From NCBI RefSeq assembly GCF_003319125.1, contig NZ_QOHG01000002.1:124001-188000 (forward strand): 64,000 nt of DNA, in the 5' to 3' direction. Each line of letters opens with the position of its first letter. The stretch's first letter is position 1. Origin of the DNA: Blastococcus sp. TF02A-26. Its GTDB lineage: Bacteria > Actinomycetota > Actinomycetes > Mycobacteriales > Geodermatophilaceae. The position numbers were made by a program, and so were the translations under genes. The notes beneath the pieces are model-generated. The model ran no database searches. It saw nothing but the letters and a program-made list of their open reading frames with translations, and was not told where the DNA came from. This document shows, one piece after another, positions 11,273 through 19,718 of the stretch.

Positions 11273-13252
11273 GTGACCTCCGACGTCGCCGTCATCCTCA
11301 CCACCCTGCTCCTGCTCCTGCTTCCCGGCCTGGCCGTGGCAGGGAGCCTGGGGCTGCGGCCCGCGACCGCCCTGGGCGCGGCGCCGGTGCTCACGTTCGG
11401 GCTGATCGCGACCGCGGCCACGGTGGCCACGTTCGTCTCCTTCCCGTGGAACCCCGCGACCTTCCTGCTGGGTACCGCCCTCGTCTGCGCGGTGATCGTC
11501 GCCGTCCGCCTGGCCTGGCGCCGCCGCCGGCCGACCGATGTTCCGGCCTTCCCCTACCGCGGCCGGCCGGCGCGCAACGACTGGGTCATCGCCGCGGGCG
11601 TCGTGGTGGGCTGGGCGACCTCCGCGATCGTCCTGCTCCGCGCCTTCGGCCGGCTGGACAACGTCAACCAGGACTGGGACTACGTCTTCCACTCCAACGC
11701 CGTCCGCCTCATCGCCGACACCTCCGACGTCGACCCGGCGGCGCTCCGGGCGATCAACGACTGGGAGGTCCAGTCGTCGTTCTACCCGAACGCGTTCTCC
11801 GCGCTGGGCGCCCTCGTCCGGGACGTCACCGGCGCGCCCGTCTTCGCCGTCCTGAACGCCCAGACCATGATGATCGCCGGGATCGCCGGCCTCGGACTCG
11901 CGATCCTGCTGCGGGCGATCGGCGCGCCGACCGTGGTCTCGGCCGCGACGCCGGTGCTGCTGGCCGGGTTCACCAGCTTCCCGTACGACGTCATCTGGCG
12001 CGGTCCGGTACTGCCCTTCGCCACCGGCATCGCGCTCATCCCCGCCTTCTTCCTCCTGCTGCGCGAGGCGCTGACCGACCGTCGCCCCACCACGGCGCTG
12101 GCGGCCGGCGCCGCCGCGGCCGCCCTGCTCGCGGTGCAGACGGCGACGGCGCTGTCCGCGGCGCTCGTCGTCGTCCCGTTCCTGGTGCAGCGGTGGGTGC
12201 CCCGCGGACGCACCGTCGTCCGCGACCTGGTGTCCCTGGTGTCCGTCGGCGTGTCCGCCGTCGTGCTGGGGCTGCCGTTCGTGTCCGGCGCGCTGGGTGT
12301 CAGCAGCTCCGGCGCCCGGGTGGACTGGCCGGCCGTCGAGGGCGTGGGCCAGGCGATCGGGGACATCCTCACGCTGAACCACGGCGCCGCCTCACCGCAG
12401 TACTGGCTGGCCGGCCTGCTCGGGGTGGGTCTGCTCGCCCTCCCCCAGGCGCGGTACATGTGGTGGTGGATCGCCGGCGGCGCCATCGCGGTCACGCTCT
12501 TCGTCATCTCCGCCGCCTTCGACTCGACGGTCGTGGAGGACCTCACCTCGCCCTGGTGGAACGACCGGTGGCGGTTCGCCGCGCTCGCCGTGCTCGCCCT
12601 CGCGCCGCTGGCCGCCTCGGGTCTGCTGGTCATCGCCCGGGGCGCCGACCGCGCGCTGAGCAGCGCGCTGCCTCGCGTGCGCCGCGCGGCGATGCGGCCC
12701 TCGCTGCTGGCGCTGGTGCTGCTCGTGGCCGTCGTCCTGCTCTCCAACGGGCTGTACACCCGGGCCAACGAGGTGCGGACGGCGCCGGCCTACCAGGGCC
12801 CCGGCCAGCTCTCCGCCGTCGAGGTCGAGGCCATGCGCTGGCTGGCCGACCAGCCCGACGCCGAGGACGGCTGGGTGATGAACGACCCCAACGACGGGTC
12901 GCCCTACATGCAGGCGCTGTTCGGCCTCACCCCGGCGTTCGCGCACATCCTCCCGCCCGGCATGGCGGCGGGGCGGACGCAGCGGATGCTCCTCGAGCAC
13001 TTCCACTGCCTGGACAGCTCGCCGGAGATCCGGGACGCCGTCGAGGAGCTCGACATCCGCTACGTCTTCGTCGCGCGGGGCTACGTCCGGGCGGACATGA
13101 CCCGGACGCCCGGCCTGACCGGGCTCCTCCAGGTCGACTCGCTCGAGCGGGTCTACCAGCGGCCCGGGGTGACGATCTTCCGCGTGGCGCTGACCGACGA
13201 GCCGACGGAGCAGGACCGGGAGTGCGAGCTCTCCCGCAACGACAACCCCTGA
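11273..13252 (+). CDS. DUF6541 polytopic membrane protein, Rv3779-like glycosyltransferase
   Basis: A 659-residue integral membrane protein with about a dozen hydrophobic segments, an acidic periplasmic loop (NVNQDWDYVFHSNAVR) after the third or fourth segment, and a soluble C-terminal domain beyond about residue 500 (VMNDPNDGSPYMQALFG, RYVFVARGYV). This is the GT-C-like layout of DUF6541. In M. tuberculosis a protein of this size, Rv3779, lies beside rfbE-glfT1-rfbD and transfers galactosamine from polyprenyl phosphate to arabinogalactan. Adjacency to wzm-wzt-glfT1 here suggests the same role, completing the PpgS-like module at 1-3 kb. The GTG at 11273 is chosen because hydrophobic sequence begins right after it; the extension to 11159 is implausibly polar. 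The function is inferred. Confidence 0.65.
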   Translation: MTSDVAVILTTLLLLLLPGLAVAGSLGLRPATALGAAPVLTFGLIATAATVATFVSFPWNPATFLLGTALVCAVIVAVRLAWRRRRPTDVPAFPYRGRPARNDWVIAAGVVVGWATSAIVLLRAFGRLDNVNQDWDYVFHSNAVRLIADTSDVDPAALRAINDWEVQSSFYPNAFSALGALVRDVTGAPVFAVLNAQTMMIAGIAGLGLAILLRAIGAPTVVSAATPVLLAGFTSFPYDVIWRGPVLPFATGIALIPAFFLLLREALTDRRPTTALAAGAAAAALLAVQTATALSAALVVVPFLVQRWVPRGRTVVRDLVSLVSVGVSAVVLGLPFVSGALGVSSSGARVDWPAVEGVGQAIGDILTLNHGAASPQYWLAGLLGVGLLALPQARYMWWWIAGGAIAVTLFVISAAFDSTVVEDLTSPWWNDRWRFAALAVLALAPLAASGLLVIARGADRALSSALPRVRRAAMRPSLLALVLLVAVVLLSNGLYTRANEVRTAPAYQGPGQLSAVEVEAMRWLADQPDAEDGWVMNDPNDGSPYMQALFGLTPAFAHILPPGMAAGRTQRMLLEHFHCLDSSPEIRDAVEELDIRYVFVARGYVRADMTRTPGLTGLLQVDSLERVYQRPGVTIFRVALTDEPTEQDRECELSRNDNP

Positions 13253-13537
13253 GCCCGCGCCTCGCCGGCGCCGTCCACCGCCGATCCGGCCCGCTCTCCC
13301 GCCCTCCGGGGCCGGAGCGCGGGCCGGACGCATCTGCAGCCCCGGCCCGGCCGGTGGGCGACCGCCGTCCCGGGAACGGGTCACCCGGTTGCGGGCGGGG
13401 CCGGTCCACCGGCCGTGGCGCCGCGCCGGGACCCGGCTCCACGTCCGCTCCGGCGGGTCGACCGGCGCCGCGGCGTCCTCCTCCGGGCCGACGGCCCCGG
13501 AGCGGTGTCGGCCCCGGGCGCGGTGTCGGGCCCGAGA
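13253..13537. other. Intergenic stretch with short repeats, no gene seen
   Basis: No frame in this interval has a start, composition or homology that looks real. It holds a small palindrome at 13399-13414 (7-base arms) and two imperfect direct repeats beginning GCGGTGTCGG at 13502 and 13520. It leads into the terminator at 13538. Confidence 0.5.
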
Positions 13538-13577
13538 ACGGGATGGCCCCGGTCCGACCGGACCGGGGCCATCCCGT
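13538..13577. terminator. Bidirectional hairpin terminator
   Basis: Perfect 18-base arms (13538-13555 and 13560-13577) flank a 4-base loop. It serves the convergent DUF6541 gene and the LGFP amidase gene. Confidence 0.8.
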
Positions 13578-13615
13578 GGCGCTGCTGCCCGACCGCGGAG
13601 GGGGGTCGGGAGACG

Positions 13616-16600
13616 TCAGGCGGTGCGCTGCACCCGCCCCTGGGCGGCGATCCACCGCAGCGTCCCGCCCTGGAAGCGCTGCTCGCAGTCCCCGGAGACG
13701 GCGCACGTCATCGCGCCGGTCGGGTAGCCGAGCGAGCCGGTCTCCCACCCCTGCGCCGCCCACGCGTCCCGGATGGCGCCGTGGGTGGCCTGGGCCCCGG
13801 TCGCCGGCGACCAGTGCAGCGAGCCGCCCTGGAACTGCTGGCCGCAGCCGCCCCGGACCAGGCCGCACACCATGGCCGAGGTCGGGTAGCCCAGCACGCC
13901 GTCCTGCCGCCCGCGCTCGGCCCAGGCCCCGTCGATCGCGCCGCCGGTGACGTGCGTCCCGCCGCCGGGCGACCAGACGAGCAGGCCGCCCTGGAACAGC
14001 TGCCGGCAGCCGCCACCGACCAGGCCGCAGGCCATCGGCGACACCGGGTAACCCAGCCCGCCGCGCTCGGCGCCGTAGGCGTTCCACAGCCCCTGGATCG
14101 CTCCGGAGACGGTCGACGACCCGCTGGCCGGCGACCAGTACACGGGCCCGCCCTGGAACTCCTGGCGGCAACCGTCGGCGGCCAGTCCGCAGACCATCCC
14201 GGAGACGGGGTAGCCGAGCCCGCCGCCAGGGCCGCCGACCTGCGACCAGAACTGCGCGATCGCGCCCGAGACGAACTGGGTGCCGGCCACCGGGGACCAC
14301 AGGACGCTGCCGCCCTGGAACTCCTGCCGGCAGCCGCCGCCGGGCAGGCCGCAGCTCATGGCGGTGGTCGGGTAGCCGAGCACGCCGGACGGGCCCTGGA
14401 GCGCACCCCAGAAGCCGGCGACGGCGCCTCCGGTCGCCCAGGCCCCGGTCGCCGGGGACCAGGCGAGCAGGCCGCCCTCGAAGGTCTGGGTGCACCCACC
14501 GGCCACGAGGCCGCAGGAGGTCTCGCCGGTCGGGCGACCCAGTGCGCCGCCGTCGGCCCCGGCCGCCTCCCACGCGGGCAGGATGCCCCCACGGACGGCG
14601 TGCGCGCCCGTCGTCGAGGACCAGACGGCGGTGCCGTCCCGGAACTCCTGCGTGCAGCTCGCCCCGCCCGGGGCACACACGGCGTCGGCGTCGGGCGGGC
14701 CGAGCGGACCTGCGCCGCCCCCCGTGGTCAGCCAGTAGCGCCCGAGCTCACCGGGGACCGGGTGGGCCCCCGCCGTGGTCTGCCACGCCAGGACCCCGTT
14801 CTGGAACTGCTGCCAGCACCCCTGGTCCGCGGTCCCGCAGGCCAGCGCGGCGGCCGGGTAGCCCAGCGAGCCGCCGTGACCGCCCCGGGCGAGCCACGCG
14901 GCCTGCACGTCGCCCCGGGTGGCCTGCGCGCCGGTCGACGGCGACCAGTACACCCAGCCCCGCTCGTAGGGCTGTCGGCAGCCGTCCCCGGCCAGGCCGC
15001 AGACCAGGCCGGCCACCGGGTAGCCGAGCGGACCGCCGGGCCCACCGGCGTTCAGCCAGCCCGCGCGCACGCCGCCCTCGACCTGCTGGGCGCCACCGGC
15101 CTCGGACCAGTAGACGCTCGCGCGCTGGAAGTCCTGGCCGCAGCCACCGCCGGGCAGTCCGCAGGTCAGGTCGATGACGGGGTAGCCCAGGCCCTGCGGG
15201 CCGCCGCGGGCGTTCCAGAAGCCGAGGACGGCGCCGCTGGTGGACCGGGCGCCGGTGTCGGCCGACCAGTAGTACGCGCCGTACTGGAACGACTGGGAGC
15301 AGCCACCGCCGGGGAGGCCGCACGTCATGTCGGAGGTGGGGTAGCCGACCGGGCTCAGCGGTCCTCCGGCGGTCAGCCACGCCCCGCGGATCCCGCCGAA
15401 CAGCAGCCGGCTGTCGGTCGTCGGCGACCAGTAGATCGACCCGCCCGCGAAGTCCTGGGCGCAGCCGTCCCCCGGCAGCCCGCAGCGCATGTCGCCGGCC
15501 GGGTAGCCGAGGGAGCCGGCGGTCCCGCCGGACAGGTTCCAGCGGTGGCGGATCCCTCCGAACAGCGCGTGCGCGCCCGTCGCCGGTGACCAGTAGATCG
15601 CTCCGTGCTGGTAGTCCTGGACCCAGCCGACGCCGTCGCCCACCGGCCGCTCGGCGCCCACGGCCGTCCCCAGCGACGACCGCGCCGCGGCGTTGCTCTG
15701 GTAGTAGGTCTCGATCCCCGACAGCGCGCCGCTGATCTGCCGCGCCGCCGAGGAACGGATCTCGTCCATCCGCGAGTACCCGTACCTGCCGGGGCAGGCC
15801 GTGGCGCCGACGTCGCGATGGCCGAAGATCGTCGGCACCGTGACCCGGACGCCGGCGGCGTACCGCGACGTCCCTCCGCCACCGGAGACGAGGCTCGTGC
15901 TCCCGCGCGGGTCGATGCCGTACAGCGAGAACTTCCACGCGATGATCGCCGACACCGCGTCGACCATGGGCTGCGTGGTGTCGGTGACGTCGTAGTTGCC
16001 GAGCATGCTCACGCCGAAGGTGCCGGTGTTGAAGCCGCCGGCGTGCGCGCCGATGGTGGTCCGGGACAGACCGCCCGCGCGCCCTTCCCAGAGCCGGCCG
16101 AACTTGTCGACGAGCACGTTGTAGCCGATGTCGCCCCAGCGGTTGGACACCGCGTGCGAGTAGTAGATGCCGCGCAGGATCGCCGGGACGTCGGCCGCCG
16201 TGTAGTTGCTCGAGCTGGCGGTGTGGTGCAGCGTCGCCGCCTTGAGGGTGGGCGCGTACTCCGGCGCCCAGGTCCGCAGGTTCTCGTCGGCCCCCCACTG
16301 GGCGCGGGAGTAGACGTCGGGCATGGCCATCGCGGCATCGGCGGTGTCCTGGATGTCGGGCGTGCCCAGCGAGGTGTCGGCGGCACTCGTCCCCGGGTCG
16401 ATGAGGTCCACCTGAACGTCGGTGGGCGCGGCGCCCGACCGCGTCACCAGCTCGACCTCGACGCCGGTGCTCGCACCGGTCCACAGGGGCGCCGTCGAGC
16501 CGCGGCGGTCCTCGGCGGCCCCGCCGTCGGCCTCGGGCTCGGCGTCCTCGGTCTCGACCTCGGTCCACTCGCCCCACTGCCCGGCGGCGTCCTGTACGCG

Positions 16601-16909
16601 GACCTGGACGACGGTGTCGGTCACGGCCGGGTCGTAGGCCCAGTTGACGTTGACCATGGAGAACCCGTCGACGTCGGTCCGCGTCACGGTCAGCGTCGGT
16701 GCGGTCTCGCTCACGCCCTCGACGGGCTCGGTGGTCCCCTCCTGCACCTCCACGGCGGCTGCGGGCTCGTCGAGCGACCCCATCGTCACCTGCTCGGCGT
16801 CGACCTCGATCGGCTCCGGCTCCGGGACGGGCGCGGCGTACACCGGCAGGACGAGGATCGTGCCCAGCAGGGCGAGGAAAGCGATCGCTCCGGACAGTAT
16901 TCGGCGCAC
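13616..16909 (-). CDS. Secreted N-acetylmuramoyl-L-alanine amidase with LGFP repeats
   Basis: A 1097-residue secreted protein. Residues 1-25 form a signal peptide (basic start, hydrophobic core, VYA-A cleavage). A beta-rich linker follows, then an Amidase_2/PGRP domain at about 198-395 with the zinc ligands His228 or 229 (LHHT), His364 (GHRDV) and Cys372 (ACPG). It would cut the muramic acid-alanine bond of peptidoglycan. From about residue 430 there are 12 clear LGFP-type repeats of 52-54 residues plus a degenerate first one, most with a CGL-x3-GC cysteine pair. LGFP repeats are thought to bind cell-wall polysaccharide. The GTG at 16909 was chosen for its AGGAG 9 bases upstream. The gene is transcribed away from the LCP gene. 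Confidence 0.9.
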   Translation of the reverse strand: MRRILSGAIAFLALLGTILVLPVYAAPVPEPEPIEVDAEQVTMGSLDEPAAAVEVQEGTTEPVEGVSETAPTLTVTRTDVDGFSMVNVNWAYDPAVTDTVVQVRVQDAAGQWGEWTEVETEDAEPEADGGAAEDRRGSTAPLWTGASTGVEVELVTRSGAAPTDVQVDLIDPGTSAADTSLGTPDIQDTADAAMAMPDVYSRAQWGADENLRTWAPEYAPTLKAATLHHTASSSNYTAADVPAILRGIYYSHAVSNRWGDIGYNVLVDKFGRLWEGRAGGLSRTTIGAHAGGFNTGTFGVSMLGNYDVTDTTQPMVDAVSAIIAWKFSLYGIDPRGSTSLVSGGGGTSRYAAGVRVTVPTIFGHRDVGATACPGRYGYSRMDEIRSSAARQISGALSGIETYYQSNAAARSSLGTAVGAERPVGDGVGWVQDYQHGAIYWSPATGAHALFGGIRHRWNLSGGTAGSLGYPAGDMRCGLPGDGCAQDFAGGSIYWSPTTDSRLLFGGIRGAWLTAGGPLSPVGYPTSDMTCGLPGGGCSQSFQYGAYYWSADTGARSTSGAVLGFWNARGGPQGLGYPVIDLTCGLPGGGCGQDFQRASVYWSEAGGAQQVEGGVRAGWLNAGGPGGPLGYPVAGLVCGLAGDGCRQPYERGWVYWSPSTGAQATRGDVQAAWLARGGHGGSLGYPAAALACGTADQGCWQQFQNGVLAWQTTAGAHPVPGELGRYWLTTGGGAGPLGPPDADAVCAPGGASCTQEFRDGTAVWSSTTGAHAVRGGILPAWEAAGADGGALGRPTGETSCGLVAGGCTQTFEGGLLAWSPATGAWATGGAVAGFWGALQGPSGVLGYPTTAMSCGLPGGGCRQEFQGGSVLWSPVAGTQFVSGAIAQFWSQVGGPGGGLGYPVSGMVCGLAADGCRQEFQGGPVYWSPASGSSTVSGAIQGLWNAYGAERGGLGYPVSPMACGLVGGGCRQLFQGGLLVWSPGGGTHVTGGAIDGAWAERGRQDGVLGYPTSAMVCGLVRGGCGQQFQGGSLHWSPATGAQATHGAIRDAWAAQGWETGSLGYPTGAMTCAVSGDCEQRFQGGTLRWIAAQGRVQRTA

Positions 16910-17323
16910 GGTGGAGATCTCCTGGTGGTGCGGAAGGCCGGCCACCACGCGAAGTGACCGGTTACCTACACAGGATCAGCGTCGACGTCCCTCGTCCGGT
17001 CTCGTGACACGCGACTCGGGCGGAACATCCGCCTCGGGGATCCCGTCCGCTCCTCCCGCCCCAGGGTGCGGGGCACCCGTCGGACCCGGGATCCGCCGCC
17101 TGCGCGGCGCCGCCCCGCCGGTCCCCGCCGTCAACCCGCGTCCCGTTCGTCCCAGCCGTTTCCGTGTCGAACGCCGCGGTTCCCCGGCAGGGGCGGCGCC
17201 CGACCTACGCTGGCTGCACCCCTCGGGGTCCGGCGCGCCCGTGTGGCCGCAGCCGGTGACGGAGGGGTCCCACGCACCGGCCGAGGCCGGGGGCGAGGTG
17301 ATCCGTACAGGGAAGGACGCCCC
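16910..17323. promoter_or_regulatory. Divergent promoter region, amidase and LCP genes
   Basis: This 414-base region separates two divergent cell-wall genes. A possible -10 for the LCP gene is TACGCT at 17206-17211, which would give a leader of roughly 105 bases. A short hairpin (17064-17078, 6-base arms) lies inside. The amidase side has a good ribosome binding site but no convincing -10. No small gene was recognised. Confidence 0.4.
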
Positions 17324-18883
17324 GTGAGCCCGAAGAAGCCCGTTCCGCCCGGCGAGTCCGGCGACCGGCCGCTGCCGGCCCGCCTGGACCCGCGGCTGGG
17401 CCGGTCCGGCTCCGGCCGCTCCTCCCGCTCCGACTCCCCGGCGGCCGAGCGGCGCCCCCGGGCGGCCGGGCCGCGCACGCCGCGCGTCACCGTCCTGACC
17501 CGCGTGGCGGCCGGTGTGGTCTCCGCGGTCCTGCTCGCCACGACCGGCTGGGGCTGGTACCTCGGTCAGCTCGCCGAGGCGTCGGTCAACCGCACCGACG
17601 CCATCCCCGACAGCGGCAACGAGGACGACGGCGCCGGCGGCGAGGCGATGAACATGCTGCTGGTGGGCAGCGACAGCCGCGCGGACCTGACGCCGGCGCA
17701 GCTCGCGGAGCTCAACGCCGGCGAGGACTCCGGCCTCAACACCGACACCGTCATCCTCGTGCACATCCCCGCCGACGGGTCGCGGGCGTCGTTCGTCTCG
17801 TTCCCGCGCGACTCGTACGTGAACATCCCCGGGCACGGCTGGGGCAAGCTCAACTCCGCCTACGCGTACGGCTACTCGTCGGTGGACGACAGCATGCCCG
17901 AGGCCGACCGTCAGGCCGGCGGTGCCCAGCTGCTGGTGCAGACCATCCACGACCTCACCGGGCTGCAGATCGACCACTACGCCGAGGTCGACCTGCTCGG
18001 CTTCTTCGAGCTGAGCAACGTCGTGGGCGGTGTCGAGGTCAACCTGTGCGCGGCCGTCGACGACCGCGCCTTCTCCGGCGCCTTCTTCCCGGCCGGCCCG
18101 CAGACGATCGCCGGGGCCGACGCGCTGAAGTTCGTCCGGCAGCGGCACGGCATCAACGGCGACTACGACCGCATCATCCGGCAGCAGGTCTTCATCGCCG
18201 GGGTGCTCCGGAACATGATCTCCAGCGACGTCCTGCTGGACCCGGGCAAGCAGCGGGAGCTGGTCGAGGCCGCGTCCAGCGCCCTCACCGTGGACCAGGG
18301 ACTGGACCTGTTCTCGCTCGCCCGGCAGATGCAGTCCGTGCAGTTGGACAGCATCGAGTTCCAGACCGTGCCCTACGTGGCCGAGGACCGGATCGACGGG
18401 GTCGGCTCGGTCATCCAGCTCGAGGACGAGGACGTCCTCCACCAGTTCTTCGCCGAGCTGTCGGCCGAGCCCGAGCCCGAGGCGCCGGCCGAGGCCCCCG
18501 AGCCGCCGGCCACCGTGGACCCGTCCCAGGTGAGCGTCGAGGTGCTCAACGGCTCGGGGACCTCGGGCCTGGCCCGCACCGCGGGCGGCGAGCTCGAGAC
18601 CGCGGGCTTCGTCCTCGCCGGGACGGGCAACGCCGACAGCAGCGACTACACGCAGACCGTCATCCGGCACGTGACCGGTGACGAGGCGCTGGCCGCCACG
18701 CTCGCCGGCCAGGTCCCCGGCGCCGTCGTCGAGGTCGACGACACGCTGACCTCCGGCACGGTGCAGCTGGTGCTCGGCTCGGACTTCAACGGGGTCGGCG
18801 TCGCCACCACCGCGCAGCCGGCGCCGGACGAGGTGGTCGGCGAGGACCTGCGCACCGCCGACGACCAGACCTGCATCAACTGA
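17324..18883 (+). CDS. LytR-CpsA-Psr (LCP) family cell-wall ligase
   Basis: A 519-residue membrane-anchored enzyme: a basic, proline-rich cytoplasmic tail (1-60), one membrane helix near 65-82, then the LCP catalytic domain (about 108-310). The catalytic domain has LLVGSDSR, the acidic and arginine residues in NTDTVILVHI and SFPRDSYV, and FVRQRHG...DYDRIIRQQ, which contact the polyprenyl pyrophosphate. An acidic linker leads to a LytR_C domain (about 400-500, starting VSVEVLNGSG). LCP proteins of this type (M. tuberculosis Rv3267) attach arabinogalactan to the muramic acid of peptidoglycan, the last step of this locus. The GTG at 17324 is supported by GGGAAGGA about 6 bases upstream. Confidence 0.9.
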   Translation: MSPKKPVPPGESGDRPLPARLDPRLGRSGSGRSSRSDSPAAERRPRAAGPRTPRVTVLTRVAAGVVSAVLLATTGWGWYLGQLAEASVNRTDAIPDSGNEDDGAGGEAMNMLLVGSDSRADLTPAQLAELNAGEDSGLNTDTVILVHIPADGSRASFVSFPRDSYVNIPGHGWGKLNSAYAYGYSSVDDSMPEADRQAGGAQLLVQTIHDLTGLQIDHYAEVDLLGFFELSNVVGGVEVNLCAAVDDRAFSGAFFPAGPQTIAGADALKFVRQRHGINGDYDRIIRQQVFIAGVLRNMISSDVLLDPGKQRELVEAASSALTVDQGLDLFSLARQMQSVQLDSIEFQTVPYVAEDRIDGVGSVIQLEDEDVLHQFFAELSAEPEPEAPAEAPEPPATVDPSQVSVEVLNGSGTSGLARTAGGELETAGFVLAGTGNADSSDYTQTVIRHVTGDEALAATLAGQVPGAVVEVDDTLTSGTVQLVLGSDFNGVGVATTAQPAPDEVVGEDLRTADDQTCIN

Positions 18884-18887
18884 CGGA

Positions 18888-18937
18888 CCCCGTCGCCCCC
18901 CGCCGCTCGCAAGCTCGCGGCGGGCCCTGCGACGGGG
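18888..18937. terminator. Structured terminator, copy A of a dispersed repeat
   Basis: An outer stem (18888-18896 with 18929-18937) encloses an inner stem (18899-18906 with 18917-18924). It starts 4 bases after the LCP stop and also serves the convergent dprE2 gene. Bases 18895-18940 match the minus-strand element at 53207-53252 at 41 of 46 positions. Confidence 0.75.
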
Positions 18938-18952
18938 CCATCGCGCGTCGGG

Positions 18953-19708
18953 CTAGATCGGCAACCTGCGGAACAGGACGCGAGGGGTGTGCCGCAGGCC
19001 GCTCATGATCCAGCGCATGGCGCCCGGCACCCAGACGGTGTGCCGGCCCCTGCGCACGCCGGTGACGATCGCCTCGGCCACCGCCTCGGGTGTCGTCGCC
19101 AGCGGCGCCTCGGGCAGGCCCTCGGTCATCTTCGACCGGACGAAGCCGGGCCGGACCACCAGCACGGAGACGCCGGTGCCGGCCAGCGAGTCGGCCAGCC
19201 CGCTGTAGAAGGCGTCCATGCCGGACTTCGTCGAGCCGTACACGAAGTTCGACGCCCGGGGGCGCTCCCCCGCGACGGACGACAGGGCGACGATCACCCC
19301 GTGCCCCTGGGCGCGCATCCGCTCGGCCAGGACCGTGCCGACGACGACGGGCGCCACGTAGTTCACCCGCGCCAGGGCCGCGACGGCGTCGGGGTCGTGC
19401 GCCAGCCGCTCGGGCTCCCCGAGCTGGCCGAAGGCGACGACCGCGACGTCGACGTCCCCACCGGCGGTGGCCTCGGCGACCATCCGCTCCGGCGACTTCG
19501 GGTCCTCGGCGTCGAAGTCGACGACCTCCACGGTCGCCCCGGCGGTGCGCAGCTCCTCGGCGACCGTCGTGCGCCGGGCGCTGTCCCGCGCCGCGAGGAC
19601 GACGCGCAGCGGCCGCTCCTGCAGGTAGCGGCGGGCGGTGGCGACGGCGATGTCCGACGTCCCCCCCACCAGCAGCAGGGAGCCGACGGATCCGAGCGCG
19701 TCGATCAC
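18953..19708 (-). CDS. dprE2: Decaprenylphosphoryl-2-keto-ribose reductase DprE2
   Basis: A 251-residue short-chain dehydrogenase with the NAD(P)-binding LLVGGTSDIA, the serine of ALSSVAGERPR, and the catalytic YGSTKSGMD. The segment RASNFVYGSTK and the basic C-terminus (RVLFRRLPI) are typical of DprE2. With DprE1 it epimerises decaprenyl-phosphoryl-ribose to decaprenyl-phosphoryl-arabinose, the arabinose donor for cell-wall arabinan. The gene starts 10 bases after dprE1 and is the last of the PAP2-ubiA-dprE1-dprE2 operon. The GTG start at 19708 is consistent with this spacing. Confidence 0.93.
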   Translation of the reverse strand: MIDALGSVGSLLLVGGTSDIAVATARRYLQERPLRVVLAARDSARRTTVAEELRTAGATVEVVDFDAEDPKSPERMVAEATAGGDVDVAVVAFGQLGEPERLAHDPDAVAALARVNYVAPVVVGTVLAERMRAQGHGVIVALSSVAGERPRASNFVYGSTKSGMDAFYSGLADSLAGTGVSVLVVRPGFVRSKMTEGLPEAPLATTPEAVAEAIVTGVRRGRHTVWVPGAMRWIMSGLRHTPRVLFRRLPI

Positions 19709-19718
19709 AGTGGGGGCC

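Noticed and set aside
12927-14678. Minus-strand frame of about 580 residues overlapping DUF6541 and the amidase
   Set aside because: An out-of-frame shadow of the LGFP repeats, low-complexity Arg/Gly/Pro.
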